DNA of 64,000 nucleotides from Laburnicola sp. R22_1. Lineage: Eukaryota; Ascomycota; Dothideomycetes; Pleosporales; Didymosphaeriaceae. The notes below the pieces were generated by a model. That model saw only the letters and a program-made list of their open reading frames with translations. It had not been told where the DNA came from and made no database searches. Shown one piece after another: positions 57,825 to 64,000 of this stretch. The stretch lies in contig JACONQ010000005.1 in NCBI GenBank assembly GCA_014281115.1, positions 3,782,001 to 3,846,000 of the forward strand, in the 5' to 3' direction. The first letter of the stretch is position 1. Each line of letters starts with the position of its first letter. The translations under genes were made by a program, and so were the position numbers.

Positions 57825-58261
57825 TGGGGTTCCTGTCTTGTGGTCAAGTTAGCTTCCCAAGTCAATACCTCGTGTTCATTCTTTGAGGTTATGTTTCGGA
57901 TTTGGACATGGATATGGCGACCTTCCACGGTTCATGCGTGCAGGCATGGATAAGTCAAGACGTAGTCGACGGGATTGCGGCTAACGGTTGAAGCGAGATA
58001 GTTAATAGTTGTCGTCAAACTTTCCCCAATCTTTGCTTGTTTTTTCTACATACTTGTCAATGTTTGTTTGACACACATGCCCTGCTCCCATGACGATAAA
58101 TTTCCGTACAAGCTTCCACGACGAACACCATTTCGCTACGCCACCGAGAAAGCCAGACTGACTGACCAAGCAATACGAAAATTTTTTTTTTTCCACAATC
58201 GTCTCAAGAACAACAAGAGCACTCCGAAAATAGGTACACCACACCACCGCACCACCACCAC
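57825..58261. other. intergenic region between convergent genes
   Basis: 437 bp of 3' flanks. The CA-rich part before 58262 adjoins the PAP2 stop codon. Confidence 0.5.
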
Positions 58262-59213
58262 CTACTCCCCGTCCCCCACCTTCGCCCGCCCCCCATCAAA
58301 AAAATGACAATACCCCAAAAGCGCAAACACACACCCCAAAACCCCCCCCAAAACCACATCCTCAACATGATGCCACCCGTCCATAATCTTACTCAGCGCC
58401 ATCAGCAGCGCCACCACCAACGGCGCCACCACAACCATCGCCCTCAACGTCGCACTCCCAGCCGTGAGCTTCGCACTGAGGTACAGCGCCAGGAACCCAA
58501 ACCCCGCAAATGCTGCGCTGGAGTGCCCCGAGGGGAAACTGGACCGCGCTTCTCGCAGTTCCTCTGCGTCGGTCTGACACACTTGGTCGACGGTGTACCA
58601 TCTGTGGCCGTAGCCTGCGCCAGGCTGGCGCGGCGGTACGATGGGGTTGCACAGAGCGAGGAAGTGCGGTCGGAGGCCGCCGAAGATCCATTTGATGAAG
58701 GATTGGACGAGCGTTGATATGGCGAGCGCGGCGTTGAGGCCCATGATCTGGTGCAACCGCGCGCGTGTTAGCAAATAGTACCTAAATGGGGACAGACATG
58801 ACGCGAGGGGAAACAAAACCCACTGCGGCATTGACATCCCAGAAACTGTTGGTCGTGCACTTCGACACAACGACCATGATCACGAGCGGCACCGCCAGAC
58901 TGATCGCCGCGCTCGTGGGCGTGTCGATGTACTCGGACTGGTAGGGCTTGGAGTAGCGGTCGTCGTTGAGCCGAAAGCGGTGCGGGCGGAGCGGGTGGGC
59001 GAACGTGTAGATGAGGAGCGAGGACCCGGCGCAGAGGAGTTGTAGGAGGATGTCGAGCCAGAAGAGGTGCACGAAGCGCTTGAATGTGGGCTGGTCGGGG
59101 AACTTGAAGAGATTGAAGGCATGGAGGCGTTGGCGGATGCGTTGCTTGTGGGTAGAAGTGGTGGTTGTCTGGGCCTCGGAGAAGGTGGGGATGTCGTGCT
59201 GAGAGGATCCCAT
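58262..59213 (-). CDS. PAP2-family lipid phosphate phosphatase (291 aa)
   Basis: A predicted integral-membrane phosphatase for phosphatidate or diacylglycerol pyrophosphate (DPP1/LPP type). Exon 1 is 59213-58824 (ATG at MGSSQHDIPTFSEA), the intron 58823-58748 (76 bp, gtgggt...cag) and exon 2 58747-58262. It has about six membrane segments. The three PAP2 motifs are present: KWIFGGLRP (Lys149 to Pro157), SSFPSGHSSAAFA, and SKIMDGWHHVEDV in place of SRxxxxxHxxxD, with Lys for the usual Arg. Length and topology fit fungal members. The gene lies just downstream of the MoaC frame on the same strand, with ~450 bp between. Confidence 0.88.
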
Positions 59214-59662
59214 ATTAATAGCGGGGACAACCTGTCGTTGTGGAGGGTGAAGAAGAGTGGGATTAATAGGCAGCGGGGAGAGCTCGGTGTTGATGGTAAG
59301 AGCAGTGCAAGACCGGCAAGAGCAGCACAGCACCGGCAACAATAAGTGCAACACCAGCAAGAGCGCCGCGTAGCATCAGCAAGACATCTGCATCCGTAAT
59401 AACAACTTCAACCTGGCATTGGAGAGAACGGCCGATATGCTGTGAAAATGCATTGATTCCCGAGGTACCACACCCCACAGAATCGCCCTCCTCCTACAGT
59501 ATATCACCCAGACACCCCACGCACCACATATCTTACAACCCCCCCATCCCCAGCAACACAGCTACAAATACACTACCCCCCACCCCCACCCTCCCCCTCC
59601 CCAAAACCAACCCACCCCTCCTCCCTCCACCCCCCACTCCTCCCCCTCCTTCCTCACAACCC
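59214..59662. other. short intergenic region with a C-rich (minus-strand G-rich) tract
   Basis: About 59535-59662 is almost entirely C and short CA/CT units on the plus strand, hence G-rich in the MoaC transcript 3' region. Many G-runs of four to six could form quadruplexes. The PAP2 promoter must lie between this tract and 59213. Confidence 0.55.
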
Positions 59663-62600
59663 TCACCCCCCAACCCACACCCCCCTATCAACCTTCTTAC
59701 ACATATCCACCACACTAAGCGCCGCCCCGACCACGCCCGTCAAAGCCTCCATCTCCACGCCCGTCTGGCCCTCACACTGCACTCTAACCTCAACCTCCAT
59801 AGCGCCAAACCCCTCGTCCACAACGCGCAGATCGACGGCTACGTGTGTGAGCGCAATCGGGTGGCACAAGGGCACGATATCGGGGCACTTTTTCGCCGCC
59901 ATGATGCCTGCTATGCGCGAGACGGAGAGCACGTCGCCTTTTTTGAGGGCGTTGGCGCGGATCAGCGAGAGCGGCGTGGGGTTCGAGAAGTGAATTGTGC
60001 CGGTGGCGATGGCGGTGCGGATCGTGTGCGCTTTGGTGGATACGGAGACCATGTGGGCGGAGCCCGAGGGCGTGAGGTGCGGGAGCGTTGCCTGCGTCGT
60101 TGTGGGGGGTGCGGACGGGGTCGTTTTAGAGGGGGTTTGCGCCCGTGAGCTCGTCGAGTAGAGTCGCTTTGATGAGAGCGTTGTGCTGCGGGTTGTCTCG
60201 CCGGCCCGCTGGTAGCCGCTTCCTTTTTTGCCCTTCCAGGTAAACGGCAGGTCCTCCGGGAGGATGTAATTGCTCTTCAAGCCCGACTGCATCTTGATGC
60301 CATCGTCGGCTCGCCCTTCGTCTGCGGTCTTGTCGTTGTCGCGGAGCCAACCTAGTCCCGTATCCCATTCGTTCCAGTCCAGTTCTTCGGTGGGGTCTTC
60401 CACCTCGATGCCCAGCCGCCTATTCTCTTTTCTCTCAAACACTTCGGCCCACTTCTTGACCATGCGCGCTGCCGAGTGCTTGTTTAGGTTGTGGTCGATG
60501 ACCATTTGATCCAGCAACGCCCGTACATCACTGCTGACATGCGGCGTCGGGGTCGGGGTCGGGGTCGCAGTCTCACTCGCGTCGTCAGACTTTGTCTGCC
60601 ACTTCCTGATGAGAACTTTCAGCCACATCTGCAGCGTGTTGCGCCTGTTCGAAGTCCACGCGTCGTAGGGTAGCGTGTCCATCTTCGGGTACGTCTTCTT
60701 GAGTCGCTCGCTCAGTTGGAAGACCTGAGACTGCAGCTCGGGCACTGGGGCATCTATGTCGACGGTCAAGTCAGCGTCGATATAGATCGGCGCTGAAGGT
60801 GTGACTTGAGCTTTGAGTTGCTCGGTAAGGGTACGCGGCGGGTGGGTCGATATCTGTGGTTCTGGCCAGGCAGCTCGGGGGGGTTCAGGTCGGTACGCCT
60901 CGCCGAACACTATAGGGTCGGACGATTTTTCAATCTCCGAGGGATGAGCAGAAGGCTCGGCTAGTTTGGCGATCGGGTCCTTCTGCTGCTGCAACGCTGC
61001 CACCTTGACATGTGTCTCCCTTTCTAGCTCTTCGAGCATACTCTCCACCTTGTGCACCGTCAGGGGACTCGTACCACGCGACTGATCTGCAGTCTTAAAT
61101 AGTTTCAGTTGTGCGATGGACTCCGATATGCTCTTTAGCTGCTGCAACCGGGCCTCTGCTGTGCTATCTAGCTGCTGGAATATCGGAGGTTCTGCTGGAA
61201 GATTAGCATCGGAGGCAGGTGTAGGACCGGTGACAGAGCTTTGCGCTTCTTCCTGTGCGTCTTGCTGCGCTTCTTCCTGTGCGTCTTTCTGCGCTTCTTC
61301 CTGTGCGCCTTGCTGCGCTTCTTCATGGATTTCTGTCCGCGCCTCTCCCTGCGCTTCATCCAGCGCAGTTGTCAAGCTTGTAGCCTGCATGTCAGCACGC
61401 GCATTCGCTCCTTCCATCTGCGCCCGCTGTACCCGTAACTTCTTCTTCTCAACAGCCTCCCTCAACGCATCCCTCCGCGCCCTAAGCTTCTCCATCTCGC
61501 CCAGCGCCCCAGTATTCTCGCTCCGTACCTCAACCGCCCGTCGCAAGGCGTCCTGGATCCCATCATCCTTTCTCGAACTGCCGCGTGACTGGCTCAGAAT
61601 AGCCTCTTTCAGAGCATCCCGCCGAGCTCGTAACCGTTCAATTTCACTTTGATGGTTTTGCGCCTCGCTAGCTGGACGTGTGGACTCCAGAGATGCGACC
61701 AGCTTGGCGTCGGCAGCTAGTGTGGACTTCCTCTCATCCACCTGCTCCCGTTTTTTTATACTTCGACGCTCCCGCGCCTCGAGATCCAAACGCACCGATT
61801 CCAGAGATGCGCCGGCATCGAATGTTGACCTCCTCTTGTCCATCTCCTCCATTTTACTCCGCCGCTCCTTTGCCTTGAGATCCAAAAGAGCAGCGGCCGC
61901 CTGTGCTTCGGCCTCCAACATCGACCTCCTCTTCTCCACCTGCTCCCGCTCAATTCCCCTCATCTCATCCGCCTCCCGATCAATATCCCACTTCTCGTCC
62001 ACCTTTTCCCGTTCTATTCTCTTCTTCTCATCCGCCTTCTCCCCTTCCATTTTATTCCGCCGCTCCACCGCCTCGATATCCAGCCGCGCCGCCTCCAAAT
62101 CAGCAACCGTCATAGCTTCGCCATCCGTTTTATGGCCCGTCATCACCTGCCCCTGACTCAGAGCCCTCAAATGCAACTCAAACGCCCTACACCTAGCCTC
62201 CAACCCCTCAATCTCCGCCCTCCACTGCCTCTCCACCTCCCCCCTCAACCGCTCCCCCCTCCGCGCCCGAAACGCACACCGCACATTCCTCCGCCACACG
62301 CACCGCTTCACCCTCCGATTCCTCAAAAGCCTCACAACCTCCCCATCCTGAAAATCCCGAAACGACTCCGGCTCCTGCGTCCTCGGATACGCCTTCTCAA
62401 ACACAATCCGCCCCGTGAGCTCGTCAATCTTGTCCCGAACGATCCGCAAAGGCCGATGTATGGTATCCTTCTCCACGCGCATGACGTCCAAAAACCCCAT
62501 ATTCTTATCCATGCCCGTCGCCCAGGCTTGTTCTCTGACGTGCTCGCCGACTTGGGCCATGACGTCCGCGCCGCGCATGTCGAGGTGCAGTCCGCTCAGG

Positions 62601-63040
62601 ATCTCCGCGGCGCGCGCTGCGCACGACTCGGCCGTCTTGCGGCTGGGCCGCTCGGCCGCGCGTTGGATATTGGCCCAGTATTCGGCGTACACGGGGCTTT
62701 GCATTTCTTCCGTTGGGAGGCGTACCGTGCGCCGATCGGAGGCGAGGTTTTCGAGTGCGCGGAGCATCATGTCTTCCCAGGCGCGGCGCCGCTCCTCCGA
62801 AGCTAGAAACTCCCTATCATTGTTGTTGAATTTAAGCTCCGTGGTGGGGGGTAAGCTGGCATATGTGCGGAGGTGTGTAAGATGGGGTGGTGGTGGCGAA
62901 GGATAGAGAAAAGACAAGCGTGGCGACGGGACGCTGGACCAAGGTCGAACGAGGGACGCACTGGGTGGTGAGCGCGGGAGTTTCTTATGCTGGCTACGCG
63001 TGGCATGGAGTGAACTTTTACGAGTCGTGCTGGGCTGCAT
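59663..63040 (-). CDS. long coiled-coil protein with C-terminal MoaC (cyclic pyranopterin monophosphate synthase) domain
   Basis: One uninterrupted frame of 1125 residues from the ATG at 63040 (MQPSTTRKSSLHATRSQHKK, Arg/Ser-rich without acids, like a mitochondrial presequence). Residues ~60-330 look globular. A coiled coil rich in Glu/Arg/Lys (~330-600) includes a short repeat EEAQ(K/Q)DAQ near 61245-61330. A second globular region (~730-940) ends before a Ser/Thr/Pro linker. The last ~155 residues are MoaC: LTPSGSAHMVSVSTKAHT, LIRANALKKGDVLSVSRIAGIMAAKKCPDIVPLCHPIAL and GVEMEALTGVVGAALSVVDMCKKVDRG. MoaC converts the MoaA product to cPMP in molybdopterin synthesis. The frame stops at GVWVGG, where homologues continue with VRVVRKEG. 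That sequence is present one base out of frame after a G6 run (59666-59671). Confidence 0.8.
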   Translation of the reverse strand: MQPSTTRKSSLHATRSQHKKLPRSPPSASLVRPWSSVPSPRLSFLYPSPPPPHLTHLRTYASLPPTTELKFNNNDREFLASEERRRAWEDMMLRALENLASDRRTVRLPTEEMQSPVYAEYWANIQRAAERPSRKTAESCAARAAEILSGLHLDMRGADVMAQVGEHVREQAWATGMDKNMGFLDVMRVEKDTIHRPLRIVRDKIDELTGRIVFEKAYPRTQEPESFRDFQDGEVVRLLRNRRVKRCVWRRNVRCAFRARRGERLRGEVERQWRAEIEGLEARCRAFELHLRALSQGQVMTGHKTDGEAMTVADLEAARLDIEAVERRNKMEGEKADEKKRIEREKVDEKWDIDREADEMRGIEREQVEKRRSMLEAEAQAAAALLDLKAKERRSKMEEMDKRRSTFDAGASLESVRLDLEARERRSIKKREQVDERKSTLAADAKLVASLESTRPASEAQNHQSEIERLRARRDALKEAILSQSRGSSRKDDGIQDALRRAVEVRSENTGALGEMEKLRARRDALREAVEKKKLRVQRAQMEGANARADMQATSLTTALDEAQGEARTEIHEEAQQGAQEEAQKDAQEEAQQDAQEEAQSSVTGPTPASDANLPAEPPIFQQLDSTAEARLQQLKSISESIAQLKLFKTADQSRGTSPLTVHKVESMLEELERETHVKVAALQQQKDPIAKLAEPSAHPSEIEKSSDPIVFGEAYRPEPPRAAWPEPQISTHPPRTLTEQLKAQVTPSAPIYIDADLTVDIDAPVPELQSQVFQLSERLKKTYPKMDTLPYDAWTSNRRNTLQMWLKVLIRKWQTKSDDASETATPTPTPTPHVSSDVRALLDQMVIDHNLNKHSAARMVKKWAEVFERKENRRLGIEVEDPTEELDWNEWDTGLGWLRDNDKTADEGRADDGIKMQSGLKSNYILPEDLPFTWKGKKGSGYQRAGETTRSTTLSSKRLYSTSSRAQTPSKTTPSAPPTTTQATLPHLTPSGSAHMVSVSTKAHTIRTAIATGTIHFSNPTPLSLIRANALKKGDVLSVSRIAGIMAAKKCPDIVPLCHPIALTHVAVDLRVVDEGFGAMEVEVRVQCEGQTGVEMEALTGVVGAALSVVDMCKKVDRGVWVGG
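61244..61340 (-). repeat. 24 bp coding minisatellite in the MoaC-linked coiled coil
   Basis: Plus strand shows four to five near-identical units of the type CTGCGCTTCTTCCTGTGCGTCTTG, encoding EEAQ-K/Q-DAQ on the minus strand. Confidence 0.8.
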
Positions 63041-63064
63041 TGGCTGGTCTAAGCTAGTCAGCAA

Positions 63065-63265
63065 GGGTGCTCACAGGAGGGGACGTACAGGAGGGGCCGT
63101 GGTCGGTACGAGGGGTATATATTGACATATATATAGGCAACAAGTCTATGTGAGAAGGACATGGCCATGCCGGAATGCAAGAAGGGAAAAACGCCGCTCA
63201 TGCAATAGTGACCGTCGTGTTGTCGTGGGGCATACAATCGTCCAAACATAACAGAAATCCAAATA
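63065..63265. other. spacer between the MoaA stop and the MoaC-linked frame
   Basis: About 200 bp. A GT donor (ggtgggtgatat) sits exactly at the MoaA stop and acceptor-like ctgactag and caatgcag lie near 63050-63040, so splicing across it is possible. It also contains an AT-rich tatatatatg stretch that could serve as a promoter. Confidence 0.5.
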
Positions 63266-64000
63266 TCACCCACCAATTAATATCATCGGCCTGTTCTGCA
63301 TCTTCTCGAGGTCGCCCATATCCGCATGCTTCTCGGCCTTGCGCTTGACAGCTGCGCCTATGACATGCAGGAGCTCCTGCTCCCGTGGGCCCCATCCAAG
63401 GACGGTCTCGTCGCTCAGCAGCCCGTTTCGCCGGTCCAGCTCTAGCTGCTTGATGCGCTCGAAAGCTTCTTCGTCGATGGGCTCGCCGTTGTTGTCTTTT
63501 CGCAGGATATCGCGCAGCGAGACTTCAGCATTCCCGTGCAAGCAGACCTTCAGGTTCCCATCGCTTGTGATGCGCAAGCGATTGCACGTTCCACAGAAGT
63601 CATTCGTCATGCTCGAGATGAATCCGACCCTGCCCACAAAGCCCGGGACCTCATACGTCTTGCTCGTGTCGTTTCTATGGCCGGGCACGCTCCGCAGGCT
63701 TGGGTATTTGACTCGTATTATGTCCAGCATTTCTTGGAAACTGATCATCTTGCCCTGGCTCCACTTGTTGCCGCCGAAGGGCATGTACTCGATGAAGCGC
63801 ACCTCGATGTCTTTTTCCCGGCCCATTTCGACGAACGGTATTATGTCGCGCTCGTTCAGGCCGCGCATGACGACACAGTTGACCTTGAGCTTGATGTTGG
63901 CCCCGAGCTTGTTCATTTCCAGGATGCGGTCGATTGACTTCATGACGGCGTCGAAGCCATTGCGCCTCGTCATGATCTGGAACTGGAACGGGTCCAGCGT
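63266..64000 (-). CDS. cnxABC: MoaA/MOCS1A-type GTP 3',8-cyclase, C-terminal part; runs off the right edge
   Basis: Radical-SAM enzyme of the first step of molybdenum-cofactor synthesis (GTP to 3',8-cyclo-H2GTP). Only the last ~245 residues are inside the window, entering as TLDPFQFQIMTRRNGFDAV. The C-terminal [4Fe-4S] site FCGTCNRLRITSDGNLKVC has the expected Cys spacing (CxxC then 13 residues then Cys). The N-terminal SAM-binding cluster lies beyond base 64000. The frame ends NRPMILIGG, with the conserved C-terminal Gly-Gly of MoaA/MOCS1A needed for activity. The MoaC-bearing frame follows on the same strand. In Aspergillus nidulans both activities come from one locus, cnxABC, and in animals from the bicistronic or spliced MOCS1 gene. 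The symbol is used on that basis. Confidence 0.9.
   Translation of the reverse strand, partial: TLDPFQFQIMTRRNGFDAVMKSIDRILEMNKLGANIKLKVNCVVMRGLNERDIIPFVEMGREKDIEVRFIEYMPFGGNKWSQGKMISFQEMLDIIRVKYPSLRSVPGHRNDTSKTYEVPGFVGRVGFISSMTNDFCGTCNRLRITSDGNLKVCLHGNAEVSLRDILRKDNNGEPIDEEAFERIKQLELDRRNGLLSDETVLGWGPREQELLHVIGAAVKRKAEKHADMGDLEKMQNRPMILIGG

Noticed and set aside
61244..61340. CRISPR-like regular repeat
   Set aside because: Direct coding repeats without spacers, in a eukaryotic gene; they encode a coiled-coil heptad-like unit.

Overview
The window is nuclear DNA of a filamentous ascomycete, most likely a dothideomycete of the Pleosporales type. This is inferred from short GT-AG introns (43-91 bp in most genes, 144 bp in one), a cell-wall alpha-1,3-glucan synthase, a large GH18 chitinase, fungal SAC, amidase, SDR, PAP2 and F-box families, a MoaA/MoaC molybdopterin locus, and transposons decayed by RIP-like CpA to TpA changes. 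No species name can be read from the sequence.

Layout. 1-2092 (minus): 5' part of an alpha-1,3-glucan synthase gene. 4553-10699: a three-layer nest of pogo/Fot-type DNA transposons (C contains A, A contains B), each with terminal inverted repeats and TA target duplications. 11473-24384: single-copy genes for an SDR, a secreted amidase, a small charged protein, a SAC phosphoinositide phosphatase, an F-box protein and a Cys-rich single-pass membrane protein. 25910-26410: a small membrane protein. 26708-33109: a RING-finger gene split in frame by a Copia element with identical LTRs. 34332-40084: a seven-exon, 1811-residue GH18 chitinase. 41279-42911: a signalling-type gene with an N-terminal fungal domain and a C-terminal ubiquitin-like domain, carrying an in-frame stop. 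43323-48056: an F-box gene split by a degenerate hAT transposon. 48381-51236: an LRR-like gene and a Lys/Glu-rich gene. 51515-52200: the tail of a dead MFS transporter. 53616-54419: a BYS1-like secreted protein with a one-base break. 55475-59213: a 761-residue nuclear-type protein and a PAP2 lipid phosphatase. 59663-64000: the molybdenum-cofactor locus, with MoaA at the right edge and, downstream on the same strand, MoaC at the end of a very long coiled-coil reading frame.

Functionally the window mixes cell-wall synthesis and remodelling (glucan synthase, chitinase), membrane lipid signalling (SAC phosphatase, PAP2 phosphatase) and Moco synthesis. It also holds ubiquitin-related genes (RING, two F-box, ubiquitin-like domain), three of which are broken. 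A short SINE-like element with a Pol III B-box occurs in two complete copies with their own target duplications and one eroded copy. The most informative observation is that, for Copia/RING, hAT/F-box, A in C and B in A, removing the insertion plus one target duplication restores a continuous host reading frame, which fixes the boundaries and the order of events.

Limits: introns were placed by eye from splice signals and reading-frame continuity. Several single-base breaks (BYS1 gene, MoaC tail, Copia pol) could be assembly errors rather than real mutations.
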